This document shows, one piece after another, positions 10,881 through 21,353 of a stretch of 64,000 nt of DNA. This stretch comes from Ophthalmolycus amberensis. Its lineage: Eukaryota > Chordata > Actinopteri > Perciformes > Zoarcidae. Positions within the stretch are counted from its first letter, which is position 1; each line of letters starts with the position of its first letter. The notes below the pieces were generated by a model. That model was not told where the DNA came from and ran no database searches. It worked only from the letters and a program-made list of their open reading frames with translations. The stretch is from positions 1,246,501-1,310,500 of the forward strand of contig JAFEUB010000894.1 of NCBI GenBank assembly GCA_024529925.1. Direction: 5' to 3'. Both the position numbers and the translations under genes were made by a program.

Positions 10881-11540
10881 CAAAACTGTTGCTTATATAA
10901 AAACTGAAGATCGCTCAAGTTCCAGCAAAGCTGCCAAGGTGCACTGAAGGATATTTTCTGCAGACTTTGGTCGTTCCTGATCATCCTGTTTCATGTTTCA
11001 TGTTTACAGCAAACCAATCACGGCCATTTCAGTCAGACATCCTTCAATCATTTTTTATTATAAATCGCATTTTGTGGTCACAACTCGCAAAATGTCTTCA
11101 CAATCTGTATAATTTGCTCAACAAGACATTATCAATGTTTCTTTGTCAGTAATCTCAGAATTCACCACGTTCATGGACAAACATCCTGTGCAGGTGCAGT
11201 ATTTACAATGTGAAACGCTGATATCTACAGCTGTTCTGTATCAAGTGACTGGAGCGCCAGATGAGAAGAGAGCAGAGATGAAATCAAGACAGTGAAACAA
11301 TGAACACATATGTAACTGATGTGCCCTCATGACACAGGGAGTGTTTTAGGATGGATTCATGCTTTCATGTTGTACAGTCGACGTAAGGCAGATAGTTTCA
11401 TTTCGGTCAGTGCAGATCGTATGTGAAGTTAAAGAGAAAATCACGAATCTGAGTAAATGTTTGCTGATATTCACTCATGCCAGGTCACTTTACAAACTGG
11501 TTAAAGGAAAGAGAAGGTTGATGCCACTCTCAAGGAGGTA
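10881..11540 (+). other. 3' flank of ch25h-like copy B
   Basis: Collinear with about 5965-6430 after copy A except for an 18-bp insertion just after the stop, a 20-bp gap near 10995 and the microinversion. No sense-strand AATAAA was found here; the nearest is at about 11846 inside a dispersed repeat. Confidence 0.5.
11044..11103 (-). repeat. Microinverted segment, copy B orientation
   Basis: Reverse-complement counterpart of 6132-6191. By eye about 80% of bases match after inversion. The flanks (cagcaaaccaa.. on the left and ..aatctgtataa on the right) are in the same order as in copy A. Confidence 0.75.
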
Positions 11541-11544
11541 GTAC

Positions 11545-11890
11545 AGTACAATTGGAACTTCCAGCCAGCAGCTCGTCAGCTTAGCTTAGCACAAAGACTG
11601 TAAACGATAAAACAGCTAGCCTGCCTCAGCGGGAGGTGAGTGCGCCTGGCCAAGAAATTGTCCAGCACATAACAAACCGTAAAGCCAGACAGATTAAACA
11701 ATCGAGGTAAGCTTAAGGTCCTTCGGCAGGTTGATCTTGTTACCCTATAGTTTCCGGTCTTTATGCTAAGCTATAAGCAAAACTGCCCGCTGGCTGAAGA
11801 TTCATATTTACCGTTCATCGATTTTCTATTCTGGCAGGAAAGCAAATAAAGTGTATTTCCCAAAATGTCAAACTGTCTCCTAGACAATTA
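11545..11890. repeat. Dispersed fish repeat (agcttagcttagca family), copy 1
   Basis: Contains the cagcttagcttagcacaaagact block, then aaaacagctagcctg, then the reverse-oriented agtttccggtctttatgctaagct block, and ends with a gcaaataaagtgtatttcccaaaatgtc block. The two inverted halves suggest a non-autonomous element with long terminal inverted repeats. Related copies lie near 13890-14180 and 26403-26858. Confidence 0.6.
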
Positions 11891-13889
11891 GATATTTGAG
11901 CCAAAAGCTGTTGTATAATTTGGCCCATATTTCTTGATGAGTGTATTGTAAAGATTCTGTTTATCCACGCAGGAGAAAACATGGAAACAGGACACACGTT
12001 TGTGGTTTTGTTGTTCACTTCAGGTTCAGGTTTCTGTCGTGGTGCCGAGGTTAGTGATTGTTATGCCCTGGGCCTCCCAGCTCTCTGTAAACTGGCTCCA
12101 TGTGGATTTTACTGAGTTATCGAAACCACATGTTTTCAGAGATGAAAAGACTTTCAGTCATTATTTTAAGTTGCAACCTTTGTAATTTGTTTCGCATGCG
12201 TTGTCATCAATACCTTTTAAAATCCAACAATGCCCCGAGGACAGGGTTTATTTTTAACAGAATGCAGCTGGAGTCATGCCAGATGACTTGTAGCTTTCCT
12301 CTCCTTTGGCACTCATGCTGTGTTCACATGAAAGAGCTTCCTTTAACTCATCACAGTGAGATAGGGGGTCGAACACTTACTGAATCACCACAGGGGGCCA
12401 AATGCAGTTCTTGTCGAGAGATAACAAGTTTATGTATCATTTCTTTACCTCAGCAATGATGTGGCATTTGGGAAATGGTCCTAACGTGTAATAATACAAC
12501 CCCTTATTTATTGGATTTTTCTCACAAACCGCAGCCTTCTCACGAACAACCTGTAATGTCTCTGGCGAGTGAAAATCATCACTTCTACTGAAGAACGACG
12601 AAGTCATAACTACACTGAACATCTGTTTTTCATTGCGCTCTCTTCCAATCGGCATTTTGCAATTTCGCAACATCGGAGTCAAATGCAAATTGTTAAAAGA
12701 TGTTAGAACATTCGGAGTTACTATTACATGATCAAAAATAACTGTTCGGGTAAGTGCTCTTTTCATGGGAACAAAAAGAGATGAGAGGAAAGAGGGAGCG
12801 ATGAGTGCAGGGTGGTGGTATTGCCAAGAGATGGAATGATAAACATGTGACCCAAAACGGAAACAATCAGGCCCTATTACAGACCCCACATCAGAGTCAG
12901 GGCGAGTCATGCAGCTTCGGATGACACACACCGAAACACACGTTCACAGCGAGACACACGTCGACGTTCCTGCAGCCGACACGTCACGATGTCAGACGCT
13001 GGAGCGGCACAGGATTTTCAAGCACTTTGAACCGTCTGTACATTTTGAAACGTTCAGTTTGTTTACTTGTTGATAGGTGTGCTCCTAAATCAATCACGTA
13101 GGCCGAATACTTCACAAACTCCAGAAGAGGGACTCAAATTGTTTCGACAGAAAGAGCCATGTCAAAACAAAGAGAGAGGAAAAAGCACAGAGCACTCTCC
13201 ACCAGTCCTTATCAACAGAGCAAACACGAAAGACTTCCCATTTCATCATATTTCCTGAAAGTTTGCTATTCAGTGACAAAGGCCAGATTCATATTTCTTC
13301 CACCATTCTGTAAATATTCAATTAGTGAGCTTCACATAGCTGAGGCGCACTGTTGTCACTGGTGGAGGTTCTTGCCCTCAGGTCTGTAACCATTTTTAGA
13401 CGACCTCCGCTCTCATCTTACATGAGAGGTCAGTCAGTGACTTGTTTGCTTTCTGAAACATCTCAGTGCACTTGTCATTAGTGGGCTGTTGCCAAAGGCT
13501 TTGTTTTTTAATTAAAGCTTTGAACAACATGTTTCTAGAACTGCAACTCCTGTTACGACACACAGTTCGATGAGAAACCAGTGTATCTACAGCATCAGAA
13601 TTGTACTGTATGGTGATCCGCAAAAGAGGACAGTAGGTAGCAGAAGCATTACACAATCATTATATTGTAATAATGTAGCCATCGTGTTCTGATTGCATAA
13701 GTGATATTTACCCAACACATATCTCTCACCTTCTTTTTTGTTAACTGTTACTAAATAAGTGACTATAATGACTGCATTAGACTTGTTAATGTTGCAGTAA
13801 CCTCTTAAAGGAGATCTGTGCATTTGATACCACACTCATATCTGTTTGTTAATAGCATAGCTTTGTATTAAGGGTGGAAATGGGGGAAA
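11891..13889. other. Intergenic sequence, nothing recognised
   Basis: Both strands were read. Open frames such as 12437-12931 (-) lack any family signature and acceptable splice context. No RNA gene seen. Confidence 0.4.
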
Positions 13890-14180
13890 CACCAATTGCA
13901 TTACAACCTCACAGTGACAACAAAAATCTAGAAAGTCACCGTGCCTGAAATAGTCCAGCAAATAATCCCCAGTAAAAACTTTAAATTGTAATCTTTGGGC
14001 AATGCTAGTTAAGCTGTGTCCTCGTGCTTCTAGTATTTATTCTAAGCTAAGCTAATTTACCCCAAACAGTATAGCTTCATAATTAGCATTACAGACAGGA
14101 GAATTGACATTGATCTTCTCATCTAACTCTTGGCAAAAAAGCAAATGAGCACACTTCCAAATATGCCAACAGTAATCTTT
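13890..14180. repeat. Dispersed fish repeat (agcttagc family), copy 2
   Basis: Carries tctaagctaagctaatttacc and a right end with cttctcatctaactcttggc, then aaatgagcacacttcc, matching the right half of the copies near 11545 and 26403. Confidence 0.5.
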
Positions 14181-15086
14181 ACTTTGCTATCCAAATCTTG
14201 TGTTATGCCTGTCTGTGTCTTCGTCTTTGATTGTCATCATTCTTGACTTCAATTCTGCTGCTGTAGCTGTGGAGTTCACCCAAACAGAGCGCAGTAATGT
14301 CACCTTTCAATGAACATTAGTGTGACGCACATTCTTAAAAACAAAGAAATAATAGAAACTTTTCACACATTTCCGAGCACGAATCAGATTTCTATCCTTT
14401 TCTTCGATGTGCGTTGCTCCATGAAACGAACACCAAGATGCTCTTGTGATGTATTTATAAACAACATTCATAGAAAAATGAGTGAGAACTGAAAGAGATA
14501 CTGGAGTCCAGATCTTTTTTTTGTTCACATTTTCTTTTTATGAACAAGTCCTCCATCACAGCTGTCTGCATCTGCTAGCTGTCAGTGTGAGCAGCAGGCC
14601 ATCCATTTTGTTCATTAGCGGGCCTTCCTCTCAGCTTCCCATGGTTCTATGTTTGTGTGCATGTATGAACTGTGACCTGAGAGCTGATACTGTCGGACTA
14701 AATGATCTGAAAGTCAGAAATGCATTGTATCATTGGTCTAATGGCTTCCTCCTGAAATAATGGAAAGGAAAGTTGACAGACCGAGATCCTTTGATTGATA
14801 ATTGTAATGTGGGAAATAGATCATGTACACATCAGCATGGCATTTCAGCTCCAAATATTTACATTCATCTTGATATAAGATAATCCTAATGACATTTTGA
14901 TGGTCTGTAAACTTTCTGAAAGACAAAGGATCAGTTAAGGAGACTTTTCATGTGGGATTTGTAAAGTAATTTATTGTTTTAGAAATTACCATTTCGCTTC
15001 CCAACAGAATTCATTTTGTTCTGAAAATGCATTGTCACGGATACAAAACCTGCTCTACACTACGCAACTTACCAATATACATATAC

Positions 15087-15117
<31 letters not shown>

Positions 15118-16157
15118 TGGTTATCTACTCTGTTGTAAAAATAAATAAATTAGAACAATAAATAGTCTTTTATTCGACATAAGCAGCAGAGGTAAACAAA
15201 GAAACTGTATTTCTGTAGCTCTGTTTCCTTGGGTCGTATCCATAAAGGGAATGTGACAAAGTTCAACGTTTCAACTCTTGACTTTGGCCGTCAGATGATA
15301 ACTGTCCAAAAAGGCCATTTTTACCATAAAAGTGATAGATGGCTCAACTGAGTAGTTGGAGGTATGTCGGGGACACATGGTGCTAGGTCAGTAAGTTGAG
15401 CCAGTTAAGATTGTTTGTTGCCTCGGAATGTGGACAACCCCTGCCCCCTTGTCCTGTCCCACTCCCCCATCCCACCACCTCAAAAAATTGCACAGAATGC
15501 CGTCCAGTTCTCCAAGCCTGAGTGGTGGCATACATGCTTCTCAACCCCCCACACCTTGCTATCGCTGTAGCTCGGGGGAGTGCACAAGAGGCATGTGAAG
15601 TTGGAAACAGGATTGGGATAGATAGGACCCCTGCACAGCGCCTACGTATCAGGAGGCTGCAGGAGGCAGGAGGTGGGCCTGGAGAGTTCATGTCTTGTCA
15701 GGTTGCCTCTTGGGGGTCTTTTCACTGCGCCAGGACACATGAAGTGCTGATTAGTGTTTGCATCGAGCGGGGAGGCCAGAGATAAGTGGAGAGGAAGACA
15801 GATGTCAGGGGGAAGGAGAGGGAGGGGGATAACTGACCCACTGGTTCCCACCACACACTGTAGGATGAGCTCGGCTTGGTCCTTTGGGAAGTCTTGTGCC
15901 GTTTCCTTCTTGTGGGTTTGAGGACACACCTTGGCATCTCTATTGTTGACTGTAAATCTGCAGCACACTGTCTTTCCACTGTCTGAATGATCATCAATTG
16001 GAGCGCACCTAGTTTCACGAGTAGTGAACGTGCACTTCCAATCTCACTGAGTAACGTTTACAGAGATTCCAACCTCCTTTTGCAGCTCACTGTTAGTTCT
16101 GTGTCTTTCCTCTTATTTTAAGACTTTACGAAGAGTTAAACTCTCTCAAAACATGGA
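14181..16157. other. bmp10 3' flank and intergenic DNA with an AT repeat
   Basis: Contains an (ATAC)n/(AT)n tract at about 15074-15118. A minus-strand AATAAA (plus-strand TTTATT at 15169-15174) could end bmp10 about 1 kb after its stop. The open frames near 15383-16018 are not coding by composition. Confidence 0.4.
15074..15118. repeat. (ATAC)n/(AT)n microsatellite
   Basis: acatatacatatacat, then a pure at run of about 22 bp. Confidence 0.85.
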
Positions 16158-18195
16158 CTATCTGCAGCCGCACTCTGCCACCACCATGCCTTCAAACTTG
16201 TACTTGTAGGTGACCACGCCTGTGTCATCCAAGTACAGCAGGGAGATGGGGTCCAGCTTGGTGGGCACGCAACAAGCTCGTGCCGCCTTCTGAGGACTGT
16301 GGATGTTAATCAATGTCTGGACGATGGCATGCTTGGTGGGTGTGACATGCTTTGTCAGTGGGAAGGAACAAATGCCAGTGCACTCAAAGGCGTCGTAACC
16401 AGTGGGCGCCAGGATCCAACTGTCCCATCCAATATCCTTGAACTCTACGTACAGAGATTGTTTCTTGCAGTGGTTCCCCTTGGCATTGCGACGGATGCGG
16501 GACGCTGAGTCGTAGATCAGATTGGAGCGCATTTGGATGAGGTCCTCTTCATCTGGCTCTGCTTCTTCATCCGCCTCATCCCTGTCCCTCCCCAACTCCC
16601 CCCACAGCCCATTCAGACCCATCCCCAAGTCATTCTGGAGAACAATGTCGGAGGTTTCGTGGTCGATCATCTCGTTCAGCTCGCGCTTGTCATCACGGTG
16701 ATCGGTACTTTGGTCGTCAGAGAAAACAATCAGCAGAGGTTTGTGTTTTTCCTCAGGGCTGGTGTCAATCTTCATGTCTCCTTCAGCTGAGTCTTTGTTG
16801 TCCTCCGTCATACCTTGAACATTGTCTTCATTAGCCATGCTGGCAATGTGCACTTCCAACCGGTGCATGGTGTCATGGTCAGATTTGCGCCAGCGTTGAA
16901 TAGCAGCAGTGAGGTCAAAGGCCTCCCAGCCGTTATCGGTGCCGTAGACCTGACGTGAAGCCAACTCCGCCAGCTCTATCCGCTCTCCTCCCCCTCTGAA
17001 TCCATCACCTCTCACGGTGTTCTCATCGGTCATGTTGTCATCTCCGACATACAATTCCAGTTCGTAGATAGTGACCTTGCGGACGACACCAGCGTAGAGG
17101 TGGCGGTCAGTCTGGACAAGTGTGTAGAGGCGAAGCTCGGCCGCTGTGATGCGTTCATGATGGGGGACCGACACATTGAAGAGGAGTGGGTGACGCCTTA
17201 CCCCTCCAACACCCACAACACTGGGAGATGAATCTGGGGAAGAGAATTAAATGGTGAAAGTTGAACTTCTGTCAATTTAGTATTATCTTTTTAATAAAGT
17301 TTTCAGTTGAGTTCTGCAACATATACTAACCCTATCCTATTCTAACCCTATTGAGGATGACAATTTCCCACTTAATTTGGAGACATTTAACTATCATTAC
17401 TATCAACTTAATGGTACTGCAAGTTGTCCCATTACAAAAAAATAATAGCATTTACATGAACATTGCCTTGAACAGAGAAGTAAAAAGAAACAGGGCCATG
17501 ACTAATGCTTGGATTTGAACAACTACATCTTGATTTAGTGACAGTCTAATTAAAAACCACAAGAATATACAAAATATACAAGAAGTCCTTTGTTCTCAGT
17601 TTCACTCCTTACATACTTTGGCCTCGCAGACCAGAGTGTGATGAGTAAAATACAAATGATATTTAAATCAAATATGTCATAAATATATTCAATAAACATG
17701 GAAGCAACTGAAAGAACAAAAGTTGTAATTTATTTTGTAAATCCAATTGATCAACAGGGCATAATCATATTCAGCAGAGGGTCTTTACCTTCATCTTTGA
17801 AGCTGCGGAATGATGTTGGCGGTGGGCATGGCAGTACGGTCATTAGCGAAACGGTTGTAGAGCTCCATCATATACTCAGGTGGCTCTTCTCGAGTGCCTC
17901 CAGGATGCAGCGGAGGGGAACCTAAACCAGACAGGTTGAAACTCCGCAGAAACTGTTCCTTCAGGCTCTCCAGCAAGCTCTGCATGTTCATGTTGTCGAC
18001 CTGCTCCAGCAGTGAAGGATCCACCACCCCTCCATGCCCGTCTCCCAGCCCCGGAGCGGGGCGATACCTCTGATGGGTGTTGGAGATCGGGCTGCTCTGT
18101 CCACAGAGCCCCTGGATCAGTAGGATGCAAAAGAGCAAGAGCAAAGTCCTGGAGCTGCAGATGGTTCCCAGTGGAAAGACCCAAATTCTCGCCAT
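16158..18195 (-). CDS. bmp10: Bone morphogenetic protein 10, with a +1 frameshift in exon 1
   Basis: Exon 1 is 18195-17789 and exon 2 is 17233-16158. BMP10 is a secreted ALK1 ligand acting in heart and vessel development. The start is the ATG at 18195, which opens a signal peptide (MARIWVFPLG then LLLLFCILLIQG). The prodomain carries PPEYMMELYNRFANDRTAMP and RRHPLLFNVSVPHHE, specific to BMP10 rather than GDF2. A furin site, RIRR, precedes a 109-residue mature ligand (16161-16487) with all seven cystine-knot cysteines and DIGWDSWILAP. An acidic linker makes the protein longer than human (about 493 versus 424 aa). Exon 1 is 407 nt and exon 2 is 1,076 nt, a total of 1,483, which is one more than a multiple of three. 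After ANII the expected RSFKDE continues in the next frame, so the sequence as given terminates in the prodomain. Probably a consensus error, possibly a real allele. Confidence 0.93.
17234..17788 (-). other. bmp10 intron
   Basis: A 555-bp intron with gtaaag donor (17788) and ttccccag acceptor (17234). The phase fits exactly if the single extra base in exon 1 is ignored: G of exon 1 plus AT of exon 2 makes Asp, as in human NED. Nothing else seen inside. Confidence 0.75.
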
Positions 18196-19697
18196 GAGAA
18201 AAATAATCTGCAGCTTTCTATTGTCTGCCCTCTGGGCTTCTCTATGGACAAGCTGATGCAGCAGTGAGACAAAATGATTGTGATATCTGAACACCTTAAT
18301 CCAAAGGTTAATTGAAATTGTGGTCAGTTTATCTGCAGACAAAGAAAGTTCTGCATCCAGTAGACAGACGTGTTGTTGACCCCTGCACTGACCAGTGTGA
18401 GCCTCTGCAGGAGTTTGTGTTCCTGCTGCTTTCCTCCAGATCTCACAGCATTTATTCTCATGCACACCTTTTGATGTCCTTTGTGACAGGGCTGCAGTTC
18501 CGGCGACAGGGTGGCCAAGGCTTGGCTTTGTCCGTCCGAGTCATCTCTGTTGTGTCCTCTCCTCTTGTCAGTCTCTCTCTGCGCTTTTCTCTCTTCTTCC
18601 CAGCTCTTTCTTTCTGTCCCTTATCTATGACATGGTGGGCTCTGCATTGCTCAGTGCTTTTGGTCTCTTTGCTGGTGTGTGTGTGTGTGTGTGTGCGTGC
18701 GTGCCTTCAACTTTGTGTGATGCACACGAGCGTGTGTTATCTCACAACTTCCTTAATGAGGATTTTGTAAACACGGTGCTGTAGCCTCTTCCTTGTGGAA
18801 GCGCTATTTTGTTTGGGTGGGTGCTCCAGGGTTGATATTCTTCATTTGTTTATTTGCTTTGTAAATGGTGGAGTTCTGCGAGCTGCCGCCTAGGCTCCAT
18901 TAACCATTTATTTTTGACAAAATACACCGAGGCTCTGTTGATATCGTTGAATGTAACAGGATACATCTAGTAGACAACACTCGGCCAAATGAAATTGAAA
19001 TGCAATGAGGTGTGAGGCCTTAATGATCGAGGATGAAAGATGCTGGTTTGACGGTGAGTCTGGAGGACATTACAAGTAGCTCACGGGGACAACAGAGTCG
19101 CGCAAAATAACCAGTCACGTTCATTCAATAGAGTAACAATCAACCCCTGTTGTGCTTGCTGAAATGTTCAGTGTGTAGTTCCTCTTCTGGTAAATTGACA
19201 CTGTGGCTTAAATTGGGCACAAAAGGGATCCTTTAAAAATGCAAGCGCAAGGTCGCAAAATAAGGCGAGAATAGATGAAGCATGTGTTGTGAGGCCTGAA
19301 CAGAGCGCCATAGAGACATGATTAAACATGATGGAGCTGACTGTCTATCTCCGCTACCAACATGGAGTCAAGAGGCTGGTCAGATGTTTTCTGATCAGAT
19401 TAATAATGACTCACGCTGGGGCTCCTCTGCAGATTTGAATAACTGTTCCGTTCGTCACCTGAACCCTCATCTCACTACACAACTGTCCTTCATTCCTGAG
19501 CTTCTTTGTGTGACCTGCAGATACACTCCAGATTGCTGCGCGTCACAGAGATGGGAAGGAATGAGCTTTTCCTGCCTCTGCCACTCATCTGCCAGGCTGA
19601 CAGTTGACAGATGTGCTGTTATCTGTCACTCTGTTAAACTGCTGCCGCACATCTTCCTGATGGCCGTAAGAGGGCTTGATAATGGCAATGTCCTTTT

Positions 19698-19732
<35 letters not shown>

Positions 19733-20544
19733 CGGCCCCATACATCTGGTCTGTATTGTGGACCTATGGGTGTAACATATGTGGATTTACACGAGTTGCT
19801 ATTTTGGGATTGAACCTTCCAACAGACAATATTTTGTGCAGATATCAAAGATCCGAATTCAATGATTTTCATCTGCGTTTCCCCCACAGTGGTATGTTGT
19901 TTATGATCCACTCCCATAATACCAACAACACCAAAAGAAATCAATTGAGTTTAAGAGATTCTTAGGAAATCAATGTATATTTAAAGCAGCATTAAGTGAC
20001 TGCATTGGAACTACACTGACATATTACCACCATATAAAGTCATTCTGATGAATGTGTAACTAAAACTTGCATATTTACATATGCAGTAAACAGAGTAATG
20101 TTAGCATTCCTTTACGGCCGTGTTTCTGGCTGCCTAACACATTTACGACCGATATACACACTCCTGAGGGGAAACATCTTTTTTGTCAGTCTGCTGTTTG
20201 CTGGTCAAGTATCGCGCATACTTCTTTTGCAAAAAAAAAAGACGTTGCGAGCGAACTAAAACAGTAAAGTTACACGACGACGAGCTGAAAAACACTGATG
20301 CTCTGTAGCTCTGAGCCGAGGGAGTCTACAGAGCTGGGTGAGGATTCTCTGTGGGTTTGTTACTCACCTTAAACACTCATTTGTTTATATAAAAAATATG
20401 AATTAGTGCAGCTTTAATGAAACTAATTGTCTTCTCTGAGGTGATTTATAGTGATGTCTGATGTTTATAGCAGCATGTTGTTCAGTCGTTCTGTTGGACC
20501 AGACTTAAATATATCAATAACTATGACATGGACTGACATGACGA
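18196..20544. other. bmp10 upstream region with microsatellites
   Basis: Holds the bmp10 5' flank. A (TG)n tract lies at about 18676-18702 and an (AC)n tract at about 19700-19731. The 215-codon frame at 19318-19965 is driven by the CA repeat and is not supported. No TATA box is evident upstream of bmp10. Confidence 0.4.
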
Positions 20545-20559
20545 CAGTTTGACATTTAT

Positions 20560-20826
20560 GGTCAATTTCAAACAATTTTACAATTCTTTCATCGTTCCAC
20601 AAAGCAGAAAAAAAAACATTTGGTGAAGCTGCTTTCAGCCATTACGTTCCAAGCCGCTGGAACAGCATCTGGAGAGGATGTTGTGTTTTATAATCTTTGA
20701 TATTTTATTGTATTCATATTTTACTACTTTAAACATCAACCAGGTTTTGCCAATGGCTTGTAAACCTCTTTGAAATGCATTTGATTTGTTTGAAAGGTGC
20801 TCTATAAATAAAGTTTGATTGATTGA
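20560..20826 (+). mobile_element. Truncated non-LTR retrotransposon 3' end (L2/Maui-like)
   Basis: The translated remnant SHYVPSRWNSIWRG resembles the last part of an L2-type reverse transcriptase. It is followed by a 3' tail ending gtgctctataaataaagtttgattgattga, the short TTGATTGA reiteration typical of fish L2-class elements. Heavily truncated and inactive. Confidence 0.55.
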
Positions 20827-21353
20827 TATCCAATAATTAAATTCATGACCAAATGCCTGCGAACACTGCCGATGTTCGCGTCTGCACTTTGTGTTTAGTG
20901 CTACTCAACAAATATGTTATAAAATGTTAAGAAGTGGTAAATATGGGGTGTAAGATATTTTTATACATCAACAAAAATCACTTAAATGTGTGCTGTTTTA
21001 TTATTTTACCACATGAAATAATCTACTAGTCAATCCACATATGACACAGAGTATTTCTACTGTCCACCATTAACATTAATTCAGTCCAGTTGACCTCGGT
21101 TCAAAGGATTCAGTCTAAGCTGATGTTGCCCCACGGACACACCAGATCAAGGCAGTTCATCGTATTAATGTCTTTAATGTGAATAATGATATTTATTATC
21201 TTCATTTATCTTGAGGACCAAACTGAGTTTAAATGGAAACAATCTAATGTCATCCCACTGAAGGACAATATCATTTTCCATAACCAGTTCATGTGAAGTT
21301 AGCTCTGTTGAGGTTAATGGAGTCATAAATCCAAATACTAGTGAGTCTGAAAA
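20827..21353. other. arhgap25 3' flank
   Basis: The minus strand carries AATAAA (plus TTTATT at 21192-21197) about 157 nt after the arhgap25 stop, which fits a short 3'UTR. Otherwise nothing is recognised. Confidence 0.4.

Noticed and set aside
12437..12931. 164-codon minus-strand frame
   Set aside because: Not recognisable, with no splice or promoter context; a chance frame in the intergenic region.
16158..18195. gdf2 (bmp9) instead of bmp10
   Set aside because: The prodomain motifs EYMMELYNRFANDRT and HPLLFNVSVPHHE and the neighbouring arhgap25 fit BMP10. The GDF2 mature region has a different cysteine-proximal sequence.
19318..19965. 215-codon frame containing a His-Thr repeat
   Set aside because: The repeat is a CA microsatellite and the rest has no conserved features.
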